Source of the DNA: Micromonospora olivasterospora
GTDB lineage: Bacteria > Actinomycetota > Actinomycetes > Mycobacteriales > Micromonosporaceae
Assembly (NCBI RefSeq): GCF_007830265.1
Contig: NZ_VLKE01000002.1
Coordinates: 1 to 64,000, forward strand
Length of the DNA stretch: 64,000 nt
Reading direction: 5' to 3'
A program made the translations under genes and the position numbers. How positions within the stretch are numbered: the first letter of the stretch is position 1; each line of letters begins with the position of its first letter. The notes below the pieces were generated by a model that saw nothing but the letters and a program-made list of their open reading frames with translations, was not told the origin of the DNA and made no database searches. Below are positions 42,519-51,997 of this stretch, one piece after another.

Positions 42519-43996
42519 CCACCACGACCGAGACCACCAGCGCCGGCGTGCAGGGTGAGCCGGTACCGCCGAGCGACGGCGGCGCGGAGCGCGTCGAGGA
42601 CCGGATCAAGCTGATCATCCTCGGCGGCATCATGATCGCGGCCCTGGCGGCGTCCTTCACGCACATGAAGGACTGGACCATGGAGCTGATGCCCGAGGGC
42701 ACCAGCGACTGGTTCGGCTGGGTCAACGCGGTGATCTCCGAGCTGGTGCCGCTGGTGGCGACACTGTCGCTGCGCAAGCGGCTTCGTCAGGGCAAGCCGC
42801 TGTGGTCCTACGCCCTGGTGATGCTGCTGCTCGGTGCGGTGCTGTCCCTGGCGGCGCAGTTGTCCGCCGTCGGTGAGGACGCGGGCTGGTCGGCGAAGTT
42901 CCTCGCCTGTCTGCCGTCGCTGGCGTTCCTGTTCCTGTCCAAGTTGGTCATGGGTGACCTGGACTCCGGGCGCAAGCACGCGGAAATCGAGGCCGAGCGG
43001 CAGCGCCAGGCCGCCGCCGAGGCCGCGCGTCGGGCGGAAGAGGTCCGGGCGGCACGGGCGGAAACGGCCGCCGCGCGTCGCGCTCAGGCGGAAGCGGAAG
43101 AGACGGCGCGGGTGGAAACGGCGCGGTCCGAGGCGGAAACCGCCGCCCGGGTCGCGGCGGAAACCCGCGCGGTCGAGGCGGAAACGGCCGCGCAGGCGCA
43201 GGCGGAAAAGCAGGCGGAAATCGAGGCTGCCACCGAGGCGGAAATCGCCGCCCACGCCCAGGCAGCCGCCGAGGCTCGCAAGGCCGTCGAGGCCGCCGAG
43301 CAGCGGGCCGCCGCCGCGATCGAGGCGGCCCGGCTGGCCGAGGGCCGGCTCGCCGAGGCCCGCGACGCCGCGGACAGGGCCGCCGCCGCCCGGGTCCTCG
43401 CGGAGCAGACCGCCACCGAGCAGGCGCGGATCCTTACCGAGGCCGCTGAGCAGGCCGAACGCGACTACCAGGACGCCCTGGCCGAGGCTCGCCTCGACGC
43501 CCGCGCGGCCCACGACCGGGCCGCCGAGCTGGACGAGACGGCGCGGGCGCTGCGCGCGCAGCTCGACGAGGCCCAGCGCTTCGCCGAGCGGCAGGCCACC
43601 GCCCGGGCCCGCGCCGAGCAGGAGGCGCAGGCGATCATCGACGCCCGCGACGGGTTGGTCAACGAGCTGGAGCGCACCCGCCGCGCCCTCGCCCGCGCAC
43701 AGGAGAAGGCGGAAACCAGCACGAGCCGCCAGCCGGAAATCGTGCGGCCCGCCGCCCGGAAATCCCTCGCCTCGGTTCCGGCAACCCTGCCGGACAACCT
43801 GCCCGAGGTGGACAAGGTCCGACCGGAAACCGTGGCCCTCATCCTGGCCGCCCGAGCGGAAAACCCGGACGCCACCCAGGCCGAGCTGGCGGAGATCACC
43901 AAGATTTCCGACCGCACGATCCGCCGGGTCCTCAACGCCGTACCGGCGGAAATCGTCGGCCAGGTCCTCGCCCTCACCAGCGGTCGCGTCGCGTGA
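42515..43996 (+). CDS. DUF2637/SpdB-like membrane protein with long coiled coil and C-terminal HTH
   Basis: 493 aa from GTG 42515. The N-terminal membrane region has four hydrophobic stretches (LIILGGIMIAALAASFTHM, WVNAVISELVPLVATL, ALVMLLLGAVLSLAAQL, FLACLPSLAFLFLSKLVMG), the pattern of DUF2637/spread (Spd) proteins of actinomycete plasmids. Residues about 160-400 are an Ala/Glu/Arg coiled coil. The end (VDKVRPETVALILAARAENP then DATQAELAEITKISDRTIRR VLN) is a winged or plain HTH. It may tether plasmid DNA to the membrane during intermycelial spread; that function is inferred. Confidence 0.75.
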   Translation: MTTTTETTSAGVQGEPVPPSDGGAERVEDRIKLIILGGIMIAALAASFTHMKDWTMELMPEGTSDWFGWVNAVISELVPLVATLSLRKRLRQGKPLWSYALVMLLLGAVLSLAAQLSAVGEDAGWSAKFLACLPSLAFLFLSKLVMGDLDSGRKHAEIEAERQRQAAAEAARRAEEVRAARAETAAARRAQAEAEETARVETARSEAETAARVAAETRAVEAETAAQAQAEKQAEIEAATEAEIAAHAQAAAEARKAVEAAEQRAAAAIEAARLAEGRLAEARDAADRAAAARVLAEQTATEQARILTEAAEQAERDYQDALAEARLDARAAHDRAAELDETARALRAQLDEAQRFAERQATARARAEQEAQAIIDARDGLVNELERTRRALARAQEKAETSTSRQPEIVRPAARKSLASVPATLPDNLPEVDKVRPETVALILAARAENPDATQAELAEITKISDRTIRRVLNAVPAEIVGQVLALTSGRVA

Positions 43997-44079
43997 CCGG
44001 GGGCCGGCCCGGTCATGTCCGGCCGGGCCGACCCAAGATCAACAACCCCGCTCCCCCACAAGATCAACAAGGAGGTGTG

Positions 44080-44424
44080 ATGTCGGGCTACCGCAGGACC
44101 CGCGCCGCCGAACGCGTCGTCGGTGTTTCCGCAGGCCAGAGCCGCGATGACCGGCGTCGGGTCCGGGACGCGGCCCGGTCGGTGGTCGGCGAGCTGCCGG
44201 CGGCGCCGAAGCGTTCGGAGTCCCGGCCGCAACGCAAGCGGGCCGCGTTCGGCATGCGGATCGCCGCCGCGAAAACCCCTGGTCAGAAGGTGTCCGCCGC
44301 CGCGTCGTTCCTGGCCAGCGCCCTGGCCGAGCTGCCCGCCGCGCGGGCCGACCAGGTCGCCGGACACACCGTCGAGCAGCTCAAGAACCTGGCCGAGCAA
44401 CTGCTGAAGGAGGCATCGGCATGA
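44080..44424 (+). CDS. Basic hypothetical protein (114 aa)
   Basis: ATG 44080 sits behind AAGGAGGTGTG. The N-terminal half is strongly basic (RRTRAAERVVGV, RDDRRRVRDAARSVVGEL, RPQRKRAAFGMRIAAAKTPG) and the second half helical (AASFLASALAELPAARADQV then EQLKNLAEQLLKEA). It is probably a DNA- or membrane-surface-associated small protein of the transfer module. The leader contains the direct repeat AAGATCAACAA (about 44035 and 44060). No family is recognised. Confidence 0.6.
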   Translation: MSGYRRTRAAERVVGVSAGQSRDDRRRVRDAARSVVGELPAAPKRSESRPQRKRAAFGMRIAAAKTPGQKVSAAASFLASALAELPAARADQVAGHTVEQLKNLAEQLLKEASA

Positions 44425-44939
44425 GCACCACGACCGACGAGCAGGCCACCACGGCCCGCCGCCGCCCGTCGCCCGTACCCGTGACGGAGCGTGAAACCGC
44501 ACTCCCCACTTCGCACTCTGCAGGGGTCGCCACCGAGACGGCCAACAGCGCAGCGCGCGCAGGTGCGCGCGCGAGGGTAGCCCCGGAAACCGCACTCACG
44601 CAAGGTCACGAGGCGGCGGATTCGCCGGGGGTCTGGAACGGCCTGAAGGAGCGTCTGGCGGCGTACTGGCGGCCCCCGTCGGTGGTCGCCGACCCGCCGG
44701 CGACGCTGCTGGAGCTGATCGCCTACGCCCGCACCGGCGAGTGGACCAGCGCGGGCATCGGCCCGGTACGCGCGCTGGGCATCGGCTACTCGTGGCTGGC
44801 CGTCGCGGTGACGACCGTCCTGTACTACGCGGCCTGGATCGTGCAGCGCCCCGGCCGCCTGGCCACCGTCACCGTCCTGTACGGGCTGCTCGCCCACACC
44901 CCGCCCGGCGCCTGGCTGCCCTGGCCCGGCTGGCTGTAG
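44421..44939 (+). CDS. Membrane protein of the transfer operon (172 aa)
   Basis: The ATG overlaps the previous stop. A low-complexity hydrophilic N-terminal third is followed by VWNGLKERLAAYWRPPSVVA and LLELIAYARTGEWTSAGIGP, then one or two membrane helices (SWLAVAVTTVLYYAAWIVQ and LATVTVLYGLLAHTP). The AYxRxGxW layout is common in small actinomycete plasmid membrane proteins (Spd-like). Function is inferred from context only. Confidence 0.65.
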   Translation: MSTTTDEQATTARRRPSPVPVTERETALPTSHSAGVATETANSAARAGARARVAPETALTQGHEAADSPGVWNGLKERLAAYWRPPSVVADPPATLLELIAYARTGEWTSAGIGPVRALGIGYSWLAVAVTTVLYYAAWIVQRPGRLATVTVLYGLLAHTPPGAWLPWPGWL

Positions 44940-45004
44940 CACCTCCCGCTCGCATTCCACGGAATCCCCCTGCTCCACCTACCTGCCTCGAAGGGAGGCA
45001 CCTC

Positions 45005-45508
45005 ATGTCCACGCTCACCCTCCTCGCCGCCGCCGCGCCGAAGGACGACGCCGGCTCGTCGGCCGCCGCGTCGGCGACCGCCGTCGCCGTGGCCGTGTTC
45101 GCCCTGGTCCTCGGTCTCGTCCAGTGGAAGCGGAACAAGACCCCGAAGATCGTCGGCTGGCTGATGCTCATCGCCGGCGCCGGTATCGCCGGCGCCGCGG
45201 GCTGGGCCGGCGACTTCCTGCGCAAGGCCGGCGAGCTGGCCGGCACCGGCCTGTCCGCCGGCACCGCCAAGACGTTCGGCGTTGCGATCCCCGGCGCGAT
45301 CGTCGCCGGCGTCGCCCTGTGGCTCGCCCACGACCTGTTGCCCAGCAAGAAGGCCAAGGCGTCGAAGCTCCTGCCCTGGCTCGCCCTGGCCTTCCCGACG
45401 CTGCTGGCCATCGTTGGCGGCGTGTGGGCGGGCATGGGCAGCGACGCCGTCAACGTGGTCGGTGAGGCCGCCGCCGACGTGGCCAGCGCTTTCGTGACGG
45501 CGTGGTGA
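45005..45508 (+). CDS. Multi-pass membrane protein (167 aa)
   Basis: ATG 45005 lies behind GGGAGGCACCTC. Four hydrophobic segments (AVAVAVFALVLGLVQW, IVGWLMLIAGAGIAGAAGWA, AIPGAIVAGVALWLAHDLL, LLPWLALAFPTLLAIVGGVW) with short basic loops (KRNKTPK, SKKAKASK) suggest a small integral membrane protein. It is coupled to the next gene (GTGA). This matches Spd-type spread proteins in size and topology, but no sequence motif confirms it. Confidence 0.65.
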   Translation: MSTLTLLAAAAPKDDAGSSAAASATAVAVAVFALVLGLVQWKRNKTPKIVGWLMLIAGAGIAGAAGWAGDFLRKAGELAGTGLSAGTAKTFGVAIPGAIVAGVALWLAHDLLPSKKAKASKLLPWLALAFPTLLAIVGGVWAGMGSDAVNVVGEAAADVASAFVTAW

Positions 45509-46374
45509 TCGACGTGTTCCTGCCACTGCTGCTCGTCATCGCCCTGATCTGGGTCGTCAAGAACGCCGCCGAGGACGTCATGCACGCTTCGAAGGGCCAG
45601 AACAGCCCCCGCCGCGAGTTCTGGGACAAGCGGTGGAGCGCCCGCGAGAAGCGCACCGGCAAGCCCCGCCCGAAGGCCACCGGCTTCTGGAGCAAGGGAC
45701 CGCTGCGCTGCTACCTGTTCGACTCCTGGGCCGACGCGTGGGCCAACGCCAACACCAAGCGCGCCGACCGGGTCGACGACGAACGCGCCGCGTACGAGGC
45801 GGCCCGCGCCGAGCAGGTCGCCGCCCGCGACGCCGCACTGGCCGCCGCCGCCGAGCAGCGCACCCAGCAGTCCCGCCCCACCCCCGGCCCCGCCCCGGCG
45901 GCCGGTCAGGCCGACGCACAGCCGGCCCCGGCTGGCACGGCGACGGCCGTCACCGACCCGGCGTCGATCCCGACGCCGACCCCGGAGGAGTTGGCGGCGA
46001 TGTTCGCCCGCCCCTCCATGCCCAACCCCGTCAGCCCGACCGGGCAGGCGGCCCCGTCCAGCAAGGAGGCAGCACCGATGAGCACCCCCACTCCCGAGGT
46101 CAGCGGCCACGCGTCCGCGAAGAACTACGCCGACGCCATGGCCAAGGCGGCCGTCGCGGCGGTCACCAGCCTGGAGCAGACCATCGCCCGGATGACCGCC
46201 GGGAAGGTCGGCGGCCCCGCCCTGGGCCACCTGGCCCAGGCGCAGGAGTCCGCCACCGCGATGGCCGCCCAGCTCCGGGCCGCGCACGCCGTGCTGGCCA
46301 AGCACGACGCCGTCGGCGAGGCGTACCAGGCCAACCGGGACGCCGGTGACAAGGACTGGATGACCAAGGAGTAA
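45505..46374 (+). CDS. Single-pass membrane protein with long soluble tail (289 aa)
   Basis: GTG 45505 overlaps the preceding stop (GTG 45502 is an alternative). An N-terminal helix (VFLPLLLVIALIWVVKNA) is followed by a basic segment (FWDKRWSAREKRTGKPRPKA TGFW), a charged helix (DDERAAYEAARAEQVAARDA), a Pro/Ala-rich linker and a C-terminal helical domain (KNYADAMAKAAVAAVTSLEQ TIARMTAGKVGGPAL). It is followed at once by a hairpin (46381-46417). It may link the membrane to the transfer ATPases that follow. No named family. Confidence 0.65.
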   Translation: MIDVFLPLLLVIALIWVVKNAAEDVMHASKGQNSPRREFWDKRWSAREKRTGKPRPKATGFWSKGPLRCYLFDSWADAWANANTKRADRVDDERAAYEAARAEQVAARDAALAAAAEQRTQQSRPTPGPAPAAGQADAQPAPAGTATAVTDPASIPTPTPEELAAMFARPSMPNPVSPTGQAAPSSKEAAPMSTPTPEVSGHASAKNYADAMAKAAVAAVTSLEQTIARMTAGKVGGPALGHLAQAQESATAMAAQLRAAHAVLAKHDAVGEAYQANRDAGDKDWMTKE

Positions 46375-46380
46375 CCCGCC

Positions 46381-46417
46381 GGCCGCCCGGCCGGGCTTCC
46401 CCTCCGGCCGGGCGGCC
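46381..46417 (+). terminator. Perfect 14-bp hairpin
   Basis: GGCCGCCCGGCCGG (46381-46394) pairs with CCGGCCGGGCGGCC (46404-46417) across a 9-nt loop, 6 bp after the 46374 stop. It could be a terminator or attenuator splitting the operon before the first transfer ATPase. Confidence 0.65.
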
Positions 46418-46468
46418 ACCCCGCCCCCGCACCAACCACCTGCCCGTCGAGAGTCGAGGTGATCCACG

Positions 46469-48826
46469 ATGGTCCACACCAAGCCCGGCCTGACCGCTGT
46501 CGAGGCCATGGCCGCGCCGCCGGCACCCGCGTCGACGGGACCCACCGCCGCGCAGATCCGCGCCGACCGCGAGGCCCGCCGCCGCGACCGGATGCGCTAC
46601 CGGCTGCGCCACCAGACCGCCCCGCACAAGGTCCTCGTGGCCGTGTGGTCCGCCGCGTGGCTCGCCCGCGCCGCCGTGTGGCTCACCGGCGACGCCGAGG
46701 CCGTGTCCGCCGCGACCGCCGGCACCGCCGGCCTGGCCGCCGTCATCGTCGCCATGGTCCTGCGCCGAGGCCGCACCCGCCGGGTCCGCACCTGGCTGTA
46801 CACGTGCCTGGCCGCCGCCGTGACCTGGCTGACCGTCGCCGCCGGCAACGGCGTCGACTGGACCATGACCGCCGCCCTGGCCGGCATCGGCTTCGGGCTG
46901 GCCACCCCGTGGTGGCGGCACCACCGCATCCCGAACGTCACCCCGGCCACCGCGCCGACGCCGGCGTTCGACCTGGACAGCGTGCCCGCCCTGTGGGCCG
47001 CGAACGTCGCCAGCAAGGGCGGCGCGCTGCCAGAGTCGTACCTCACCGACCCGCAGATCAGCGCCACCAAGGAGCGCTACAACGTGCAGCTGCGCGCCGG
47101 CCGCCAGTCGATCGCCACCGCGATGGCCGCGCTGACGCTGATCGCCTCCGGCCTGCACGTCGCCCAGGAGGACATCGTCCTGGAGCGCCACGACTCCGGC
47201 GACGCCTCCCGGGTCGCGCTGACCGTGGTCCGCAAGTCCCCGATCAAGGTGTCGCAGCCCTACCGCGGCCCGCAGCTCGACTACGACCCCGCCACGAACA
47301 TCGGCACCGTCTTCCTCGGCCCCTACGCCGACGGCGAGGGCTCGGCCCCGTGGAAGCTGTTCAGCCACAACTCCATCTGGGGCGGCCTGGTCGTCGGCGG
47401 CATCGGCTCCGGCAAGTCTCGGCTGCTGGAGGCGCTGCTGTGCTCCATGCGCGCGTCCGGGCTGGTGACCACCTTCTACGGCGACCCGCAGGGCGGCACG
47501 TCGTCGGACGCGCTGGCGAGCAACGCCACCTGGGCCGCGCGCGGCAACGAGCAGATCATGGCCATGCTGCGCGGCCTGGACCGCCTCGTGTACTGGCGCG
47601 GCATCGAGAACTCCGCCCGAGGCCGCAACGGGTTCACCCCCCGCCCGCACCGCCCCGGCGTGGTCGCGGTGCTCGACGAGTGCCACATGATCCTCAGCGA
47701 CGAGGTCCACGGCGAAGAGGCCACCGCCATCTGCGAGCGCATCGGCCGCGTCGGCCGCAAGCTCGGCATCGCCCTCATCCTCGCCAGCCAGGAAGGCGAC
47801 CTGCCGACCTTCGGAGGCAGCAACGGCCTGCGCAACGCGGTGCGCCGCGGCAACACCGTGGTGCTGCGAACCACCAACACCCAGACCGCCGGCGTCCTCA
47901 AGCTCGACTTCGACCCGACCCTGCTGCCCGACCTGCCCGGCTACGGCTACACCGTCGCCGCGATCGGCACCACCGACCGCACCGCCCCGTTCCGGTCGTA
48001 CTACCTCGCCGAACTCACCGACGACGAACTCGACGCGGTGCACGCCGGCGCCGAGGCCCGCGAGGGCACCTCCCACTGGTGGCTCGCCCACACCCCCGAC
48101 GCGCCCCTGGACGACGACCTGGTCGCCCTGCGCGCTCTGGGCACCCCGTACGCCGAGCGCAACGTCGCCGTCGAGGCCGCCCGCGCCGAACTCACCGGCC
48201 AGCTCGACGACCTCATCTCCGGGCGCATCGACGCCGTCGAGTTCGCCACCCCCAAGACCACCCCGGCCGACGCCGGGCAGGCCGCCGGCTACGGCAAGGT
48301 CGTCGCCTTCCCCGGCGCCCTGAACCTGGAGGCCCCCGCGGAGAACCCAGCCACGCCGACCACCCCGGTCGCCGCCGCGCCGGACCCGTCCGGCCTGACC
48401 CCCGCCGCGCGCGACATCTACCAGGCCATCAAGGCCGGCACCACCAAGAAGGGCGACCTGATCACCGTCACCGGCCTGTCCGACAGCGGCGTCATCAAGG
48501 CCCTGTCCGAACTCATGGCCCGCGGCGACGTCGTCAAGGCCCGCCACGGCCACTACGCCCTCGCCAGCGACCAGCCCGCCGCCGACGCCGCCGACGTCGC
48601 CGTCGACGAGCTGCTGCGCCAGGCCGTCGCCCTGGTCGTCACCACCGGCATCCCCACGCCCGCGATGCTCACCCGCCGGCTGACCGTCACCACCGACCAG
48701 GCCCGCTGGCTGCTCGACCGCATGACCGAGACCGGTGTCCTCGGCCCCGCCGGCCCCGACGGCACCCCCACCGTGCTCGTCACCGCCGACCAGCTCGACC
48801 AGACCCTCGCCGACATCGACGCCTGA
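46469..48826 (+). CDS. FtsK/SpoIIIE/TraB-like transfer ATPase with N-terminal membrane helices (785 aa)
   Basis: ATG 46469 with GAGGTG upstream. Three to four hydrophobic segments lie within residues 55-150 (VLVAVWSAAWLARAAVWL, GTAGLAAVIVAMVL, WLYTCLAAAVTWLTVAA). The RecA-type motor has Walker A VGGIGSGKSRLLEALL (about 311) and Walker B GVVAVLDECHMIL (about 400), then sensor ALILASQEGDLPTFGG. The C-terminal region holds two winged-helix-like segments (LTPAARDIYQAIKAGTTKKG and MLTRRLTVTTDQARWLLDRM). A hexameric DNA pump for conjugal transfer is the likely role; it differs from the second FtsK-like gene in having a shorter, more T4SS-coupling-like motor. Confidence 0.85.
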   Translation: MVHTKPGLTAVEAMAAPPAPASTGPTAAQIRADREARRRDRMRYRLRHQTAPHKVLVAVWSAAWLARAAVWLTGDAEAVSAATAGTAGLAAVIVAMVLRRGRTRRVRTWLYTCLAAAVTWLTVAAGNGVDWTMTAALAGIGFGLATPWWRHHRIPNVTPATAPTPAFDLDSVPALWAANVASKGGALPESYLTDPQISATKERYNVQLRAGRQSIATAMAALTLIASGLHVAQEDIVLERHDSGDASRVALTVVRKSPIKVSQPYRGPQLDYDPATNIGTVFLGPYADGEGSAPWKLFSHNSIWGGLVVGGIGSGKSRLLEALLCSMRASGLVTTFYGDPQGGTSSDALASNATWAARGNEQIMAMLRGLDRLVYWRGIENSARGRNGFTPRPHRPGVVAVLDECHMILSDEVHGEEATAICERIGRVGRKLGIALILASQEGDLPTFGGSNGLRNAVRRGNTVVLRTTNTQTAGVLKLDFDPTLLPDLPGYGYTVAAIGTTDRTAPFRSYYLAELTDDELDAVHAGAEAREGTSHWWLAHTPDAPLDDDLVALRALGTPYAERNVAVEAARAELTGQLDDLISGRIDAVEFATPKTTPADAGQAAGYGKVVAFPGALNLEAPAENPATPTTPVAAAPDPSGLTPAARDIYQAIKAGTTKKGDLITVTGLSDSGVIKALSELMARGDVVKARHGHYALASDQPAADAADVAVDELLRQAVALVVTTGIPTPAMLTRRLTVTTDQARWLLDRMTETGVLGPAGPDGTPTVLVTADQLDQTLADIDA

Positions 48827-48859
48827 CCCCGCCACCCCATCGACCGAAGGAGAACCTTC

Positions 48860-49497
48860 GTGGAACCGCAGTTCGACGCCGGCATCGACTCTCCCGCCGA
48901 TGCCTCCCCCACCCCGACCACCCCGGCGACCCGCCGCCTGCCGGCGTGGGTCACCCGGCCGACACCTGGGTCGTCGCCGGCGTTCTGACCGTCCTGGCCA
49001 TCCTGGCCGGAGGGGCGCTCTGGCTGCTGTGGAAGCTGATCACCGGCGTGATCGCCATGCTTGACGCCGGCGGCGAGATCGCCGGCGACGCCGGTCGGGC
49101 CGCCGCCGGCTGGCTGGCCACCGGCCCGATCACCCGCACCATCACCACGCCGGTGCACGCCTACCTCGACAGCCACGCCGCCGGCCTGCCGGCCACCGCC
49201 GAGCAGTTGCGGTGGGGCTGGCTCCTCACCGGCGCGGTGCTGCTCACCGCCGCCAGCCTCGGCGCCCGAGGCGCCCGCATCGGCTGGTGCCTGCACGGGG
49301 CGAGCACCGCGGCGATGGTCTGGGCCGCCAGCCCACCCGACAACCGGGAGCTCGCGGTGGCCGTCACCGCCGCCGTGTGGTCCCTGCTCGCCGTACCCGC
49401 CTTCGCCCGCACCCGCGCCGCCGCCCCCCGGCACACCACCGTCGTGATCACCCGCCCCGCCGGCGCGGATTCCGCGGAATCGCAGGTGGCCCGATGA
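48860..49497 (+). CDS. Membrane protein, start region frameshifted (about 210 aa)
   Basis: GTG 48860 with AAGGAG upstream opens [20 protein letters not shown] and runs out of frame near 48960. The main frame ([24 protein letters not shown], two or three further helices, ending [10 protein letters not shown] at 49497) has only an internal GTG at 48946 without a ribosome site. The simplest reading is one gene with a single-base indel near 48955 in this copy or in the sequence. It is coupled to the FtsK-like gene (overlap at 49494). A small membrane partner of the transfer pump is plausible. Confidence 0.55.
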
Positions 49498-51914
49498 CCA
49501 CGACGCGCGCCGGCGCCCGGCGCACCACCAGCACCCGCCGCCCGGCCCGCCGGCCCGCCCGACGGAAGAAGACCAACGTCATGAAGACCACCGGCAAGGT
49601 CACCGCGATCAGCTGGATGGGCGCCGCCGGCGGGGCCGGCTGGCTGGTCCGCCGCGCGGCCGAGCCGACCATCGACGCGCCGTTCGGCTACCGCGACGGG
49701 ACCGGCCTGGCCCTGACCCTCACCAGCGCCGGACTCGGTATCGGAGCGTGGTGGCGACCCGGCGGCTGGGCCGGCGCCCTGCCCGGCGGCCTGGCCGACC
49801 TGTGCGCACTGTTCGTCGGCCAGGTCACCTGGACCATGCCCGCTCTCATGGCCGCCGGCGCGGTGCTGGCGTTCCGGCACCCCCGGGGCACCCGGGTACG
49901 CCGCAGCATCGGCGGTGGACTGCTCACCGCGGCCGGGGTGACCGGCCTGGTCGACCTGGCCGTCGCCGCCCGCGTCCCGCACGCCGGCCTCGGTGAGGCC
50001 GGCGGCCTGCTCGGCCGCCTCGCCGGCCGGGCACTGGCCGCCGGAATCACCGGCTGGGCGGCGGTGCCGCTGCTGCTGGCCGCCACCGCTGCCGGGCTGC
50101 TGCTGGCCACCGGCGCCACCCGGGACAGCCTGCGGGCTCGGCTGACCGGCCTGTCCCCCGCCGGCACCCGCCGGCCAGCCGCCGTCACGGCGGCGGCCCC
50201 GGCCCCGGTCTGGTCGGACGGCGTCGCCAAGGTCGACCCCGACGACGAGGTGGTCGTGGGCGAGGTGGTCGACCCGGCCCCCGCAGCGCCTGCCCCTGCG
50301 GTCCACGCCGTCCGGCCCGTCTCCCCGGCCGCGCCGACCGCGTCGACCACCCGCCCGGTCGAGGCGCCGGCGGCTGGGTCCCGCTACCACCTGCCGCCGC
50401 TGACCCTGCTCGCCGCCGGGGCCCGCCCCAAGGCCCAGGACGCGGCCACCGCCGCCCACGCGCAGGCGCTGCAGGGCGTGCTGACCGACTTCAAGCTCGA
50501 CGCCCGCGTCAGCGACCACCGGCGCGGACCCGCCGTGACCCGCCACGAGATCACGATCGGGCCCGGGGTGAAGGTCGAGAAGATCCTCGGCCTGGCGAAG
50601 AACTTCGGCTACGCCGTGCGTACCGAGAACATCCGGATGCTGGCCACCATCCCGGGCAAGAGCGCCATCGGCGTGGAGGTGCCCAACGAGCACCGGGAGA
50701 TCGTCACCCTCGGCGACGTCATCCGGGGCGCGGCCCGCGACCAGCACCGGCTGCTGGTCGGGCTGGGCAAGGACATCGACGGCGCGGCGGTGACCACGAA
50801 CCTCGCGGCCATGCCGCACCTGCTCCTGGGTGGAGCCACCGGCGCCGGGAAGTCGGGCTGCCTCAACACCCTGCTCGTGTCGATCCTGACCCGTGCGACC
50901 CCGGACGAGGTGCGGCTGCTGCTCATCGACCCCAAGCGGGTCGAGCTGACCGCCTACGACGGCATCCCCCACCTGGTCACGCCGATCATCACCAACGCCC
51001 GCAAGGCCGCCGACGCCCTGGAGTGGGTCGTGCGGGAGATGGACATTCGCTACGACGACATGGCCGCCCACGGGTGCCGGCACGTCGACGAGTTCAACCG
51101 CAAGGTCCGCGCCGGGCAGATCACCGCCCCGGCCGGCAGCGAGCGAACCCTGGAGCCGTACCCGTACCTGGTGGTCGTGGTCGACGAGCTGGCCGACCTG
51201 ATGATGGTCGCCCCCCGCGACGTCGAGGACTCGATCGTGCGGATCACCCAGCTCGCCCGCGCCGCCGGCATCCACCTCGTGCTGGCCACCCAGCGCCCCT
51301 CCGTGGACGTGGTGACCGGACTGATCAAGGCCAACGTTCCGTCCCGGCTCGCCTTCGCCACCAGCTCGCTGACCGACTCCCGGGTGATCCTCGACCAGCC
51401 CGGCGCCGAGAAGCTGCTCGGCCAGGGCGACGGGCTGTTCCTGCCCATGGGCGCCTCCGCCCCGGTCCGGATCCAGGGCGCGTGGGTGTCCGAGGCCGAG
51501 GTCACCGCCGTCGTGGAGCACTGGCGCCGCCAGGCAGGCCCCGCCTACGACCCGACGGTCACCGCCGCCCCGACCGCCGACCCCACGGCGACCGCCGGGG
51601 CCGTCGACGCCACCGGTCTGGACGACGCCGACGGGGACCTGCTCGTGCAGGCCGCCGAGCTGATCGTCACCAGCCAGTTCGGCTCGACCTCGATGATCCA
51701 GCGCAAGCTGCGCGTCGGGTTCGCCAAGGCCGGCCGGCTCATGGACGCCCTGCACCAGATGCGCGTCGTCGGCCCGGCCGAGGGCTCCAAGGCCCGCGAG
51801 GTGCTGCTGCGCCCCGACGAGCTGCCCGACCTGCTCGCCACCCTCACCGGTCAGCACGCCGACACCGACGGCGCGGCCACCAACGTGGTGCCGTTCCCGC
51901 GCACCAGCCGCTAA
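49494..51914 (+). CDS. FtsK/SpoIIIE-family DNA translocase (806 aa)
   Basis: ATG 49494 overlaps the previous stop. The N-terminal 220 residues carry about four to five membrane helices. The alpha/beta motor contains [20 protein letters not shown], Walker [13 protein letters not shown] (about 446), [20 protein letters not shown], Walker [15 protein letters not shown] (about 560) and [21 protein letters not shown]. The C-terminus has a gamma-type winged helix ([25 protein letters not shown], about 716-740), which in FtsK reads directional DNA motifs. This is the full FtsK layout. In actinomycetes such proteins move double-stranded plasmid DNA between cells, so it is the main transfer candidate. 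Confidence 0.92.
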   Translation: MTTTRAGARRTTSTRRPARRPARRKKTNVMKTTGKVTAISWMGAAGGAGWLVRRAAEPTIDAPFGYRDGTGLALTLTSAGLGIGAWWRPGGWAGALPGGLADLCALFVGQVTWTMPALMAAGAVLAFRHPRGTRVRRSIGGGLLTAAGVTGLVDLAVAARVPHAGLGEAGGLLGRLAGRALAAGITGWAAVPLLLAATAAGLLLATGATRDSLRARLTGLSPAGTRRPAAVTAAAPAPVWSDGVAKVDPDDEVVVGEVVDPAPAAPAPAVHAVRPVSPAAPTASTTRPVEAPAAGSRYHLPPLTLLAAGARPKAQDAATAAHAQALQGVLTDFKLDARVSDHRRGPAVTRHEITIGPGVKVEKILGLAKNFGYAVRTENIRMLATIPGKSAIGVEVPNEHREIVTLGDVIRGAARDQHRLLVGLGKDIDGAAVTTNLAAMPHLLLGGATGAGKSGCLNTLLVSILTRATPDEVRLLLIDPKRVELTAYDGIPHLVTPIITNARKAADALEWVVREMDIRYDDMAAHGCRHVDEFNRKVRAGQITAPAGSERTLEPYPYLVVVVDELADLMMVAPRDVEDSIVRITQLARAAGIHLVLATQRPSVDVVTGLIKANVPSRLAFATSSLTDSRVILDQPGAEKLLGQGDGLFLPMGASAPVRIQGAWVSEAEVTAVVEHWRRQAGPAYDPTVTAAPTADPTATAGAVDATGLDDADGDLLVQAAELIVTSQFGSTSMIQRKLRVGFAKAGRLMDALHQMRVVGPAEGSKAREVLLRPDELPDLLATLTGQHADTDGAATNVVPFPRTSR

Positions 51915-51920
51915 CGCGGC

Positions 51921-51959
51921 GCGGGCGGCCCCCTGCCTTCCAAAGCCGGGGCCGCCCGC
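51921..51959 (+). terminator. Perfect 12-bp hairpin after the FtsK-like gene
   Basis: GCGGGCGGCCCC (51921-51932) pairs with GGGGCCGCCCGC (51948-51959), starting 6 bp after the stop at 51914. No T-run, as usual in actinomycetes. It is a likely terminator or processing site. Confidence 0.7.
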
Positions 51960-51997
51960 CAACTCCCCATCCGCAACAGACGACAGGAGTCCTACCC

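Noticed and set aside
46163..48835. Minus-strand 890-codon frame opposite the first transfer ATPase
   Set aside because: Gly/Val/Asp-rich shadow of a high-GC gene; the plus strand has Walker motifs and membrane helices.
46459..48850. Plus-strand Arg/Pro-rich frame overlapping the first transfer ATPase
   Set aside because: Only its far 3' part (after about 48946) looks like protein. The rest is an out-of-frame shadow of the ATPase gene.
49161..51962. Minus-strand 933-codon frame opposite the FtsK-like gene
   Set aside because: Shadow frame; the FtsK motifs on the plus strand settle the coding strand.
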